Shown here: positions 1-17,467 of the stretch, in pieces
Layout: each line of letters begins with the position of its first letter
How positions within the stretch are numbered: position 1 is the stretch's first letter
From: Norana najaformis
Taxonomy: Eukaryota; Annelida; Clitellata; Crassiclitellata; Hormogastridae
Assembly: GCA_964023275.1 (NCBI GenBank)
Contig: OZ029919.1
Location: forward strand, 9,440,202-9,504,201
Reading direction: 5' to 3'
DNA: 64,000 bases
Notes under the pieces: model-generated
What the model was told of the DNA's origin: nothing
The model's input: only the letters and a program-made list of their open reading frames with translations
Databases searched by the model: none
Program-made: the position numbers and the translations under genes

Positions 1-400
1 TCATCTCGTGAACTGCTTGGAACGAAATCGGTAAACAATTGTTAGTAATCTTGATTCTTAGAACTTACTGTATCAAAATAGTTAAGAAAATCTGTCTAGA
101 TCATAGCAATCTGAAAGACTACTGAAAACGAACCAACTGCCAACCTAATATTGAGTACGCTTTACTAAGAATTAAACTAAAACCTTAAGCAGTAAGCTTA
201 AGTCGCGATAATTAATTAATGACAAACTGCCAGAATTTTTGCAAGTGACTGTTATTAACAATGCAAAGTAATAGAGAATATAGGCAGATTTAGTTGAGAC
301 TTCAGAAAAGGTTGAGCTAAAGACATCGGCTTAATGAATTGCAGCTACACAGATCGACTTTCAAACAACACAACACAATAACACAGGTAGTATAATCTAT

Positions 401-532
401 ATGAAAATAGCGATTTTTATAGCGCTCTTGTTATATTTTTCACAAGGCATCTATCGATGCTTTCTTGGATTTGAAAGCACAATTTACAATCGCGATGTGT
501 TGCAATTTCCAGCAGAACAAACGCAGAAAGAG
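401..532 (+). other. Candidate alternative 5' exon in unit 1
   Basis: An ATG at 401 opens 44 codons that look like a signal peptide (MKIAIFIALLLYFSQG then a polar stretch). They end at a good donor, AG|GTAATA. Spliced in phase 0 to the acceptor at 818 it would not read the protease frame, so it is either 5' untranslated sequence or part of another product. The reading frame is not kept in unit 2 and the segment is missing from unit 3, which argues against a conserved coding role. Confidence 0.3.
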
Positions 533-828
533 GTAATATGCCGTTATCTTATCTCTCATGGGAATTGGAATGGATAAAAAAGAGAAAGAGAGATAGAGGA
601 TGAGAAAGAGGGGCAAAAATATGTGTCAAATAAGTTTGAAGAGTACACACACGCAGACGTTAGAAAGCTACATATGGATTTAGCAGTGTGAAGTGAAGAT
701 TAGAAGAGAAGAGATCTTCATGAAATAGATAGTCCGAAAGTTTTCAATTGACACTAAACTTATATTATGCACGAATTTATTTTTGCAAACTGAGTTTTTG
801 GTTTTCTTCGTTTTTCAGTCAACAGGTA

Positions 829-5617
<4,789 letters not shown>

Positions 5618-5851
5618 TACTGAAGACTGCACTGTGGAAGAAGCTGACCTCAGAAGTCCTACTATTTGCCATTCGGTAGCACTGATAGATTTCGTCGTGG
5701 AAATTTTCGCAAATTCTCAGCATAAGGCTTCATTTGAAATTCGTCAGAAAATGATCGATAGTCTCTGCTTTTTTCAAAACGGACGTGTTTGTTGTTCGAT
5801 GTTATGCTCGCCCGCATGTAACATTAACAGCGTTGGTGTATAAGTCAATAT

Positions 5852-5857
5852 AATAAA
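5852..5857 (+). terminator. Poly(A) signal, protease copy A
   Basis: AATAAA in a context (ATAATAAAATATCGATAA) conserved in all three units, about 235 nt after the stop codon in the last exon. Confidence 0.6.
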
Positions 5858-6429
5858 ATATCGATAATTTGTGCCAGCCAATACTGTGTTATTTCTGTAG
5901 TGACAAACTGAGAGATGAAACGTATGTGTTCTGATGTGAGAGGGCAGAATTCTGGTTTAAAAGATTGGTTGGCATTCGTGAAACATGCAGCAAACTTACA
6001 CGCTATTGTTTACATAAATGAGTGAACATTTTTTATTGATAAAAAATAAGCAGCGATAAGCACGATAAACAGAATAATGTTACGACACAAAAAGAAAGCC
6101 CAAAAGTGACCAAAGTTCCGCTTATTATGTTCCCCTGTACCAAAAGCTATTAATAGGTGACGAGTGAAAAACAGCATTAGACTAAAAAATTGTATTTATG
6201 CATGTAAGTATTTATTTTTGCATGAATGGTTTGCATTACTGTATGTATGTGTGTACGTAGCACTTGTATGGATGTCACATAGGCGCTGAGGCACGAATGT
6301 CTGACAGATTTCAAAAGGTGCCCCCTAAGATAAGTCCGAGAGTGTTTTGAGCCTTTTGGTGCGATAGAGAAAGATATCGAGGTTACAATTGCATTGATTT
6401 CTCGGAAGTTTTGTCAAACTACGCTTGTT

Positions 6430-6860
6430 CTGTGTAGTTAACCTGCATTCGCTGTTCATTGGTCTTTGGTTGCAGTACTGTTTTCAATGGGTTTGCCATT
6501 AATGCTTTTGATCTCTTGCACTTTGACTTTCAAATGGTCTTCTTGCGTTGAACAACAGAAAATGGGGATATATCTGTAACGGACATACGACCACCATCTA
6601 GCGATTTTGCCTTCAAAGTAGGACCGTTGATTACTGCATATCCGTTCCCATTAATTTCTTGATTGTTCCACAGATCAGGGGTTGTCGATATGTTCGATGA
6701 CCCAGACATAGTTCCTGCTTCCATTCATGGACATTGCTGGGATAAACGTCTGTGGTTTTCAGATAGGCTGTAGAAACAACAGCATATTCAGAGGGAATAA
6801 TTTTAACTTCAGGATTAGCAACGTCTATGTTGGTACTAACAGCTTTTAGACTTACCGAAG
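6430..6860 (-). pseudogene. Unrecognised minus-strand coding-like block in unit 1 (broken)
   Basis: Minus-strand frames read ..VANPEVKIIPSEYAVVSTAYL.. then, after a frame change, WNNQEINGN and GPTLKAKSLDGGRM. The same blocks occur in unit 2. In-frame stops and frameshifts in different places in the two units mark it as a degenerate gene or retroelement piece. Family not recognised. Confidence 0.35.
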
Positions 6861-7251
6861 TATCTGCTGCAGCAAAGTCTTAGCTAGAAAAGACACAAAT
6901 AACACTGGATCACACGAAACATTTTTTCGCCTGCTACTAGGCATATGTTATGTGTACTACACTAAATCGAATCTGCTGATTCCAAATCTGAAGTCAGATT
7001 TTCTGTAGCACGTCAGGATCTTAAGATATGCAGCATACATGCTAATAATTATGCAAACTCTTTACAGAACTAGTATTTCCTTATAACTGTGTAATTATGC
7101 AAATTCAGAGTATTCATAACAAGAAACAAAATGTAATTCTTTTCTAACTTGAAATTAAAATATGTTTTAAAATGTAATATAACTATATGTATGTTACTCA
7201 GATGAAAGCATACATCTCGAAATTTTGTCTCTAGCTTAACTCTATACGAGT

Positions 7252-8924
7252 TCAAAAGTGCTTTAGACACTTGCTCTTGCGCTTGTGAGTGGCCGCTGTT
7301 GCCCGCTGCAGAAACCAGCAGTATTTGCCCATCATGTTGGGATTGCAGTGGCCCTGATATCTTGCTTCAAAGGTGGAGATGTCTTGATGGAATCTCTCTC
7401 CATGCTCATCGCTTACATCACCCAAATTTGGTGGGAAAAAATCCAGATGGGAATGTAAGAAATGTATTTTTAGTGACATCCGGCAGCCGAGTTGCTTATA
7501 TGCTGTTAGCATGTTGCTAACGAGTTCAGCATAGTTCTCAGCTCGGTGATTCCCAAGGAAGTTTTGCACCACCAACGTACATGCAACCCAAGCGGCAAAT
7601 TCCAGTGGGTTGAGCTTGGTTCTAAATACAGTATCACGCATTAGTTCGCGGATGTCTGGCCCAATAAAAATCCCAGCCTTCAGCTTAGCATCAGTTTTGA
7701 CGGCTCCAAATTTATCTCTCAGGTACTGGAAGCCTTGTCCAGTACGATCCATTGCCACTACGAAATTCCTCATGAGGCCCAGTTTAATGTGAAGTGGTGG
7801 TAAGTACACTTTCAATGGATCAACCAATGGTTCGTGTTGCACGTTGTGCCGACCAACAATGTGCTCAGATCTAGGAGGCCACAGTTTCACTTTGTAATGG
7901 TTGCTGTCATCACGACTGTTCCACAAGCACAAAAGCACATATGTTTTGTGTACCCCAGCTGTAGGCCTAGAATAAGTGCTACCACTTTGAGGTCCGCACA
8001 GATGTTCCATTTGTGGTCTGAGTAGTTGATCACTTTCAAAATGAGTTTCATTGAATCATATGTCTCTTTGAGGCCTACAGCGTGGGCTATAGGAACAGAC
8101 GGCTTTTCGTTACCATTGTGCACCAACACAGCTTTCAAGCTCGCTTGGCTGGAATCTATGAACAGTCTCCACTGATCAGGAACGTATTCGCAACCTAAAT
8201 TCAGCATGAGACCGTTCACGTCAGTACAGAAACAGATATCATTTTCCAGTTTGTAATATTTAGCTAACTGTTTGTGACGATAACGGAAGTGTGATGTTGT
8301 GGTACTATTTTGAAGCAAGTTCCACTCTCCTAGTCTGGAGGCTAACAGTTCAGATTTCTCCTTTGACAAAGCTAGGTCCCTCACCAGATCATCTAACTTA
8401 CCTTGCCTTATCAAATGCGGCCTACCCTCTTCCAAATCTTGATCACTGGATTCATAAAGAGTAACGTCATCTTCTGTATTACCATCAGAACTGTCCGTTT
8501 CATCAGCACCCGCAGCAGGCGGAAATGGTACTGGATTCTCTTCATCATGCGGCACTGGCTTTAGAGCGGACTCGCAATCAGGATAAACGATTTTAAACTT
8601 ATTTTTCTTTGAAAATCCAGCAACTTTAGTAATGCAGAAATAACAGTCTGCATGATGATTTCTTGGCTAGCGCCACACCATAGGTACATCAAACGGCATT
8701 GAATTCCTTTTGCCATTCAGCCACTGTGTAAGCCCAGAGTAGCACACGGTGCAGCAGACATGAGGTGCCCAACTTTTATCCTGGTCTCCGATTTGCCATC
8801 CAAAATAATACTTGTAAGCAATCATCACTCTCTTAGTTAACTTCTTGCGCTGGTCACAAAGAGTATATTTACCACAAACATAGCAAAAATTGTCTGGATG
8901 GTTAACACAGCCTCGCCTATTCAT
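7252..8924 (-). pseudogene. Transposase-like gene, broken copy
   Basis: Homologous over its whole length to the 563-residue protein at 36,073. N-terminal cysteine-rich part (NFCYVCG, HVCCTVC, QWLNGK), then LFIDSS, ADLKVV, a Cys motif, HIKLGL, HSHLDFFP and SDEHGERFHQDI at the C-terminal end. It carries a TAG stop directly after VWR and a frameshift where the partner has the CxxC of CFLCEWDSR, so it cannot make a full protein. The three presumed catalytic acids are still encoded. Confidence 0.85.
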
Positions 8925-8994
8925 TTCAAAATTAAATCTCACACACTAGCTACAGCTATATAAGAAAACTTCACCTTCGTTCTACGCAATCTCG

Positions 8995-9025
8995 CCTTAT
9001 ATACTGGTATTGATGCTGACGTCAG
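8995..9025 (-). promoter_or_regulatory. Transposon promoter: CRE-like site and TATA box
   Basis: On the minus strand a TGACGTCAGC (CRE palindrome) is followed by TATATAAGGCGAGA upstream of the transposase start. The same arrangement occurs in the second element at 35,932-35,960. Confidence 0.55.
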
Positions 9026-10463
9026 CTCGCTGACATGCCCAATCATGTCTAGCGGCTGCTGCAGGCTTGCTGTTAGGAATATTTCAGGCGACACTTGCAG
9101 GCATGCAGGTATCATTGGCAGCAATCGTGGAGACACATACAACAGAATGTACAGACATAACCGAAAACGAGTCCTTACGTCATTACTTGAATGCATGCAT
9201 AACTTAAAATCTAGACATGCTGGGCAGATTCTGACTTCATATTGGAATCAGCACATTTGAATCAATATAAGGCACATGCATTACTTTCAGTAGCAAAATC
9301 GTTGTGATCCAGTGTAATCAGAGGTAAAATTTCTTCCGCTGTAAATCCCTTCTTATATTTATGCATTGTATGCTTTACTGTATTAGTCACAAGTTTAGTC
9401 ACTTCGTGTGACACTTAATGTACGCATTAACATATACTGTTGAAAGTAGCTACCCTAACTTATTTGCAGTTTATTCACTGAATGTTTTTTGCTGGAGGTA
9501 AGTGTTATCTCTCAAGTGAGAAAATTTTTTTTGTCCGGATATAAATGTTTAAATTTTATAGCTTCAATAACCTTAGCCAATGAGGACTTGATAGATAAAA
9601 ATGCTTTTGTTGTGTATAGGAAACTAATATTTAAATATATAAATTATTCATTAGTTTGACTGCGGACCTTGAATCGATAGCATTGCAAAACGACTTAATG
9701 CATATTGAGAACAGCACGAATGAACAATGCAAAACAAGATTTCAGGTGAATGCTCCAATAGAACCGTCATCTCGAGAACTGCTTGGAACGAAATCGGTAA
9801 ACAGTTCTTACAAATCTTGATTTTTAGAACTTATTGTGGAAAATAGTATTAGAAAATCTGTTTATTTATCATAACACTCCATAAGACTACTGAAACGATC
9901 CAAAGCCATAATTAAAAATGAGCTCGAAGAGTATATATTAGATGAGACTTCAGAAAAGGTTGAGCTAAAGACATCGGCTTAATGAATTGTAGCTAGAGAG
10001 ACCGATTTCACACAAGTGAAAAAACACAAGTAGCATAATCTATTCGAAAATGGTGACTTCTGTAGTGTCCCTTGTTATATATTTTGTACAAGTGTTAACC
10101 GACGTGAAGCCTCAATTTACAGTCGTATTAAGTTGCAATGTCCAGTAGAAAAAAACAGAAAGAGTAGATACACCAATATCTTATCTCTCATGAGGATGGT
10201 AAATGATAGAATGAGAACGAGAGAGAATGAGGCACAGTGACATAAAAATGTGACCAAAAGCATGAAGAGTACACACACGCAAACGTCTGAAAAGCTAGAT
10301 GTGGATTTAGCAGAGTGGAATGAAGATTACAAGGGAAACGATCGCGTAGTAGGAAAGGAAGCTAGATAGTCCAAAAGTTTTGAATAGACCCTGAACTTGT
10401 GCTTTGCCAAGATTTATTTTGCAACTTAGTTTTGTTTGTTTTTTGTCTTTCAGTCAGCTAGTA

Positions 10464-13400
10464 ATGCAAGCAGTGTACGCTTCAGTCCTTCTTGCCTTTC
10501 TTTGCCTTTCAAGTTCATATACTATTAAACCAGACTGGCCAGAAATTACAATTCGAAATTCAAAAACACAGGCGAGTATATTCATTGGTATATTATAATT
10601 CAAAATTGACGAGAGTCGGAGGAGATACATATACTAATAACCTCCTTTGAAAACGCATGAAAAGGTATACTACGATATAGTTAAATTTGAGTTAGTCTTA
10701 CAGTGACCAAATAACGCACATGTGTGGAAATATGCCTCTTTTCTTTAGGTGTAAAGCAAATATTAATGTTGTTTTCATTTCAGGTACAACTGAGTCTCTC
10801 AGAAGGTTAGATTTACAAAACCTTCCTTAACTTTAAAACAATTCTAATGAATTACTATTAGCTAGTCAAAAAAGCAAGTCTATGAAAAACAATTCTATTA
10901 CCCTTGACTTTAAAACAATTCTAATGAATTACTATTAGCTAGTCAAAAACAAGTCTATGAAAAACAATTCCATTCACTGGATACAGCTGGAACGCCGATG
11001 AGATGCAGTCTGTGATTATGTTTGCTGCTTGGTTGGATTGATTCTTACAGTCTCGATGTGGAATCTTTCTTAGGACACTATGGTCGAAGTAATTTTGAAG
11101 TGTCCAGTTGGTGAAGTATATTTGCGAAAACAGGGAACACTTACTTAACTTTAATAAGATATTACTATACGAGAACCCAAATAAAAACCCAATTGACTCA
11201 TTTATGGAATCCCAAATTTCACTAACGATCTCTCGCCGTTCGCGTTCAACTTCTGCTCCGAATCTATGTACCCTTCTGCTAATTAACTCAAATAGGTCGA
11301 TACCAAGACACAGACGTCGTGATAAATTCTTCGATATCTTGACAGAATGTCTTCCTATCGATTGAACTATCGATCTTACAGTCCTTACTTAATTGATCTG
11401 GAGTTGACGGATGGCTTTTCGAGCGACGTTCCACGATCTCGATGAATTCCGTACAAGTGAAGAAATATCGTTGCTCCTTGCCGCGCAACAATAAAATCAT
11501 CTGCTTCTGGCTAAACGAATCAGAATCTACCGTTGCTTTCAAATTTCTCCAACTGAATCCTTGCTTTCCATATAGTTTCTGAAGCACAGCTAATAGCTTC
11601 CCCAATGCCTCTTACTGACAATTTTATGCCTTATGATGCTGGTACACATTTATGAACACACATACATAATTCGTGAATGCCATTACATAATTTCACCTAC
11701 TTATCTACACTTAGCTTAGCCTCATATCTTCAGATAAATGAAGCATTGTATTGCAGATACGCAATGTGGCAAGTCGGCAAATGCACCTGATAGACGCCGA
11801 ATAATTGGAGGCGAAGAGGCCAAGCCTCATGACTGGCCTTGGCAGGTTTTGATTCGGTGTCGTTTTGTCAACCGCTTTGGGAAATATAACACATTTAATT
11901 GCGGTGGAAGTATCATCTCTGAGATGTGGATCATAACTGCCGCTCACTGTGTGTAAGCTCCCAAAACACCAGCATGTACTTTTGTTTGAATTTATTTGTA
12001 TATTGATTATTTATATTTACATGTACTACAGCTCTCAAAAAAGGTTATTTTCGGTTCTTCTTAATGTTAGCATTCCCAGCAAACCAGCTTAAATAGGGAA
12101 CCGTTCGATTCATGTGGTTCACTTCGTCGTAACTTCCTTTCGGGATCGATACTTGAAGTACGAATGGATGAAAGAAGACCCCAGAAAGATCAAGAACGGT
12201 ATGAGTGTGTGTACAGAGTGATAGACAAATCAGCCAGACAGACTTACAGGGAAGCTACCAAGAGAGCTTTGAACCGAGAAGTAACTGTGTCTTTAGATTT
12301 ATTTCTACATCAAAACAAAATATGTTTTATCAAAACTGTGCGAATTTCGTTGTTAATTCACGCAAATAAAAACCCCATTTATGCTAAACTGAGCAAACTA
12401 ATTTCGCCCTCGGTGAATTAAGTAAGCCAATTATACTGAGTTGGTCAATGTGTAGGCCTAAAGTCTTATGATCCTATGCTTGATTCTCTTTTATGTAGAA
12501 AATCGATCAATTTCGATATTCGACGCAATTGTCGAGTATTACTGGGAAAACACTTCATAAAATCGCAAGAAACTACAGAACTTGTTGCAAGAATTGACGA
12601 TTACTTTGTTCATGAAAAGTACGATAAGAAACGCGACACTGGATACGACCTGGCGCTATGCAAATTAGCCGAACGCTTGCAGTTCACCGATGCCATAAAA
12701 CCAATTTGTCTTCCGTTTGGTCTTCCAGAGTTGCCATACAACAAAAGTTGCTACGCCACAGGATGGGGTATTACCAAACTTGGCAAGTAGTCATTGAACA
12801 AGAAAAAATGAAGAAGAATTTAGTGGTTATGTCCCCTAATTCTTTATTAACGCAGAGTTAAAATTACCTATTCATTCCACTAATAGTACTCTCTTCATTA
12901 ATTAATGTTATCAGCTTGAATGTATTAGAGGAAAGGTTTCTTTTTCAAAATTCCTGAAGGCTCTGTTTTACCGATCACAGCCATAGATGTACTGGTCTGA
13001 GACACGATAGCTTTGTCGGAAGTTAAAACAACACGCAATTTGATCTTAAAGCGTAGGGCGTCGTGTGGAATTTGTATGAACTAGACGATGTTGGTATATA
13101 TTTATGTATGCATGTATGGAGGCATGCATAAAAATTAATTTATACATGACATAAAGACATTTAGCTTATCTCTAAAACCTTGAACACAAGGTAGTCTATA
13201 TAGTTTAAACAAATGCTTTTCACGTATACATGCAACATTTTGAGCAGAGTGTATGCGTGGATTGGAACAGTTTCAGTTGGATGGTTTAATGCAAAGAAGG
13301 CACACAAATTGCTCGAGCTGACATGCGGAAGCGCGGCCCCTGCTTATACACCGGTGGGACGACCTTTTGACGTTGAGAGTTTAATGCAAGAGGTGTCAGA

Positions 13401-14325
13401 AATTTTAGTTTCAGGTAATTTAGAACATTTTGTAAAATTACAGTTGTCACATTATGTAATAATATGGTTTTACTTACAAAATGGCCTACGCTTGCATTTT
13501 TTTATAGATTCTTTCGTTTTGTCGGATCAACTGCGGCAGTTGTCAATGACCATAAAAGACGATCTTTACTGTAAGTATCCCAAACACGCGGTGGATCGCA
13601 AAATATGCGCTGGACAATGGAACCGCGGGGAAGACGTATGCAAGGGCGACTCTGGTGGACCACTGGTATGCCAAGAAAATAACTACAGATGGTACCTGCG
13701 AGGAGTAACTTCACAGGGTTCAAATAAATGTGACTCGGTGGCAGTTTTTACCAAGATTACTGCTTTTGAAGATTGGATTAAGAATATAACGGCACGTAAG
13801 TTAAATCAGTCAACATCACCCCTAGTTTAGAAGAATTAAACTTAGGTGACATCAGATAAATTCTAATTAGTTTTTATTAAGTTTTCTCGTTGAAGCGCTG
13901 AAGTATTAACTAGTAATTTTCAAGATGAGTTCGTGCAACGTTCAATATATTATAAATCAAGAATCAAAGATTAAGTAGTGTTTCCTTATTTACTATAAAA
14001 TATAATAAAAGTTGAACAATTCTCAATGATTTCACTTATTTTCATTCATCCACTGATCGCCCAAAATCAATTGATTTATCGATCGTCTGATTAATTTGTC
14101 CTTCTGTCTGCGTCCTGGTCTCGAATCCTTGTGTGTGAGCCAAACGTATTATTACCACCAAATAATATACGTGCGATTAACGACTTATGACCTTTTAATA
14201 GTCGTTGCATATAGTGGATGCTTAATTTAATTTTTTGACTGAACTTGAGTTTAATTATCCTTGCATGTATATTTTCTTTAAATGTGCAAGTAAATATTAA
14301 AATGTTGTTGACTGCAGATTACTGA
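10464..14325 (+). CDS. Trypsin-like serine protease (S1), copy B, six coding exons
   Basis: Tandem paralogue of copy A. Exons: 10464-10571, 10784-10805, 11757-11952, 12499-12782, 13508-13795, 14318-14325; 906 nt, 301 residues, one codon shorter in exon 4 ([11 protein letters not shown]). Signal peptide [18 protein letters not shown]; activation site RRR|IIGGEE; catalytic His (TAAHC), Asp (YDLAL) and Ser (CKGDSGGPL) all present; Asp189 retained; position 226 is Ala and 215 is Gln as in the other array members. It carries an additional cysteine after the catalytic Asp (ALCKL). Intron 1 (10,572) and intron 4 (12,783) again have GC donors. Exon 3 closely resembles copy C while parts of exon 4 do not, which suggests mosaic evolution. 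It appears functional. Confidence 0.82.
11288..11605 (-). pseudogene. Unrecognised antisense coding-like block in intron 2 of copy B
   Basis: The best-preserved of the three antisense blocks: 105 codons beginning [16 protein letters not shown] and ending near the conserved QDIEEFI stretch. No homologue recognised. It overlaps no protease exon. Confidence 0.35.
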
Positions 14326-14554
14326 TACTGAGGACTGTACTGTGAAAGCGAGACCAAACAAGTCCTACTATTTCCCATTCTGAAGCACTGATAGATTTTG
14401 TCGTGGAAATTTTAACAAGTTGACAGCATAGGGCTTGAGTGAAAATTTGTCAGAAAAAGATCGTTAGTCACTGCTCTGTTGAAAGCGGACCTGTTGCTGT
14501 TCGATTGTATGCTTGCCTGCGTGAAACATTAACATCGTTTGTGTATAAGTCCAT

Positions 14555-14560
14555 AATAAA
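14555..14560 (+). terminator. Poly(A) signal, protease copy B
   Basis: AATAAA followed by ATATCGATAA, at the same place relative to the last exon as in copy A. Confidence 0.6.
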
Positions 14561-14718
14561 ATATCGATAATTGGTGGCAGCAATCTTTGTGTTATTTCTG
14601 TAATGACAAATTCAGAGATGAAACGTAAATGTTCTTATGTTATAGGGGCAGAATTCTGGTTTAAAATAATGGTTTAGTATTCATACAATATGCAGCAAAC
14701 TTACGGGTAGATGTATAC

Positions 14719-14867
<149 letters not shown>

Positions 14868-15829
14868 CCTTATCACTTGTATAGCGCGGTTTAAGAACCT
14901 GACGAAGGTGCTGATGCACTGCTGTCTAACAGTTTTTAAAAGGTGCGTCTTAAGATGAGTTCAAAGAAAGCCCATAGCTTTCTGAGGCGGTAAAGATATC
15001 ACTGTTCCTATTTTGCTGATGTCACGAAATTTATGTTAATCTATACTTGTTCAGCGCATTTAACGTGGATATGTTTTACAAATTGGACTGATTATCGAAT
15101 TTATGACTTTGTGAATTTGTGAATCCAATCTAATCTAGTGACTTCCCAAGCGCCGTTAGCATAAAACAAGGCATCGATCAGGTTGTGGTCGCTTGAAGTG
15201 AAATCGCAGGCAAAATTCACGATTCGTTAGAGAATTCTTGCCGAAATATCATAGGTCAGACTTTTCTGATGTCAGGCTATGAAGTGTAAGCTTAATGAAA
15301 CAGACAAGTTCTAAGTTCAGATCTCAATTCCATTGAAGAACTGACAGAACACGGAGAACTGGGTAGAGAATACTAAAGCATAGAAGCAGCCACCGATAAA
15401 GTCGAGAACCCAACATTGTTCTGGCTCGAGGCGCCATTTGTTCGTATGAAGGGCGAGGAACCAGAAGAGGTATCTCGTCCGATATAAATGTGTCTAAGTT
15501 AATCTATTTAATTAATTAACTATTCACAAAACTTTTATAAAAACAAGATATAATTAAATATTTAGACTCCAATAATTCCAGCTACAGAGACCGATTTATT
15601 ATACAAAACGGCGCGGATTACATGCACCGTTACAGCACTTGTCGTTAAATTCTCTGTTTGACAAGCTGCACAAATCCAAATGTCATCAGAGTCAGGCTTT
15701 TCTCTGGTTTTCCACTTTCACCTGTTTAGCTGATATTGTCTCCTACGACCTTCTTCTTTTGTTGTTAGCTTTATACATGCAGTCAAACTCCAGACTTCTT
15801 TTTCCCTTTTTTGCTCCTTTCTTCAGTCT

Positions 15830-16220
15830 TTACGCATTGGCCTTTGGTTGCGGTAATGTTTCCAATGGCGTTGCCGCTAAAACTTCTGATCTGTTGCACT
15901 TGGACTTTCTAGTGGTCTTCTTCCGTTGAACTATCGGACATGTGGTTTTACCTGTAACGTACATACGGCCAGCATCTAGCGGTTTTGCCTTCAAAGTTGG
16001 ACCCTTGATTACTGCAGATCTGGTCCCATTGATTTCTTGATTGTTCCACGGATCAGGCGTTGTCGGTATGTTCGATGACGAAGTCATAGTTCCTGCTTCC
16101 ATTCATGGACATTGCTGGGATAAAAAATGTGGTTTTCAGATAGGCTGTAGAAACAATAGCAGATTCAGGAGGAATAATTTTAACTTCAGGATTAGCAACT
16201 TCTATGTTGGTACTAACAGC
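15830..16220 (-). pseudogene. Unrecognised minus-strand coding-like block in unit 2 (broken)
   Basis: Homologous to 6,430-6,860: minus strand reads NPEVKIIPPESAIVSTAYL, a one-base deletion, then WNNQEINGTRS, GPTLKAKPLDAGRM and a basic tail (RKSKCNRSE). It is open for 90 codons after the frame change, longer than in unit 1. Unknown family. Confidence 0.35.
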
Positions 16221-16280
16221 TTTTATTTAGACTTACCGGAGTATCTGCTGCAGCAAAGTCTTAGCTAGAAAAGACACAAA

Positions 16281-16283
16281 TAA
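16281..16283. other. Empty target site of the unit 1 transposon
   Basis: The duplicated unit continues AAGACACAAATAATCAGAGG without interruption, whereas unit 1 has the transposon between two TAA copies here. The insertion therefore happened after the duplication, or only one daughter unit carried it. Confidence 0.9.
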
Positions 16284-16849
16284 TCAGAGGTAAAATTCCT
16301 TCCGCTCTAAATCCATTCTTACATTTATGCATTGTGTGCTTTACTGTATTAGTCACCAGCTTTGTCACTTCATTGATGTGCGTATTAACTTACGCTGTCG
16401 AAAGTAGCTATCCTAACTTATTTGCAGTCTATTCACTGAATTTATTTACTGGTTCCAAGTGTTACCCCTCAGGAAAGAAATGATTTTATCCGGATATAAT
16501 TATATTAATGTATTAACATTTGAATTTTATTGCTTCAGTAACCTTAGGAAATGACGGCTTTATAGACAATGATGCCTTTATTGTGTATAGAAAACTAATA
16601 TTTACATATATAAATTATTCATTAGCTCGACTTCGGACTATGAATCGATTGCAATGCAAGTGACTTAGCACATATCGAGGACAACGCGCATGAACGATGC
16701 AAAACAAGATTTCAGGTGATTGCTGCAATAGAACCATCATCTCGTGAACTGCTTGGAACGAAATCGGTAAACAATTGTTAGTAATCTTGAATCTTAGAAC
16801 TTATTGCGGAACATAGTTCAGAAAATCTGTCTAGATCATAACATTCTCC

Positions 16850-17187
16850 CTCACGTGTCGTCGTCGTCGTGTACCTACGCGTCCGTTGGTGCCCTCTGGT
16901 GTTCACTGATGGTAGCTGGAGGTGCGCCATCTGGAAATGAGGGAGTGCCAGACTGGTTACTGGTGAAATGCAAGACTCGATCGAGGGAATGTCAGGCTAG
17001 TTAAAAGGGGGAAGTGACCCTTTCAAGAGACCGACAGGGAGACCGGGAGAGAGACCGAGCCGAACTCTTCAGACGATGTTAAACTTGGCAGAACTCCTGA
17101 ACTTCTGTTGAACTTTATTTTCGGTCTTCATTACGTCTCAGTTAATTAATAAAAGACTTCTATTTGATGTGATTCGGCATCGTGACA
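16850..17187 (+). mobile_element. LTR-like segment replacing the 5' region of unit 3
   Basis: Sequence unrelated to units 1 and 2 begins near TCTCCCTCACG and ends at CATCGTGACA, where homology resumes. It contains an AATAAAAG poly(A) signal close to its 3' end and could be read as TG...CA bounded (from 16,856). About 315 bp of the unit are missing here, so it is a replacement or an insertion with deletion, and no target duplication is seen. The LTR call is tentative. Confidence 0.35.
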
Positions 17188-17467
17188 TTGGTAAAGGATA
17201 CAATGAGAAAGAGAAATACAGGATGAGACAGAGTGACAGAATGTTGTGACCAATAAGCTTAAAGAATAAACACAAGCAGACGTTTGAAAGCTACATATAG
17301 ATTTAGCAGATTGGAGTGAAGATTATAAAGCAAGCGATAGCGCAGTAGGAAAAGGAAGCTTCGTGTAGTAGATAGTCCAAAAGTTTTGAATAGACCCTGA
17401 ACTTGTGCTTTGCCAAGATTTATTTTACAACTGAGTTTTTGTTTTTTTGTCTTTCAATCAGCTAGTA

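Larger units (their letters stand above)
6903..9314 (-). mobile_element. DNA transposon with TIRs inserted in unit 1 (CMC-like, inactive)
   Basis: Both ends begin CACTGGATCACA in inverted orientation. Similarity between the ends continues for over 100 bp (for example CTGATTCCAA and GAAGTCAGA in both arms). It is flanked by TAA at 6900-6902 and 9315-9317. Unit 2 shows the uninterrupted site (ACAAATAATCAGAGG, TAA at 16,281), which proves the element boundaries and a 3-bp target duplication. CACTG-type termini with 3-bp duplications are known from the CACTA/Mirage/Chapaev group. The internal gene runs on the minus strand and is broken. Confidence 0.9.

Noticed and set aside
7299-8025. Plus-strand frames over the broken transposase
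   Set aside because: Shadows of the minus-strand pseudogene.
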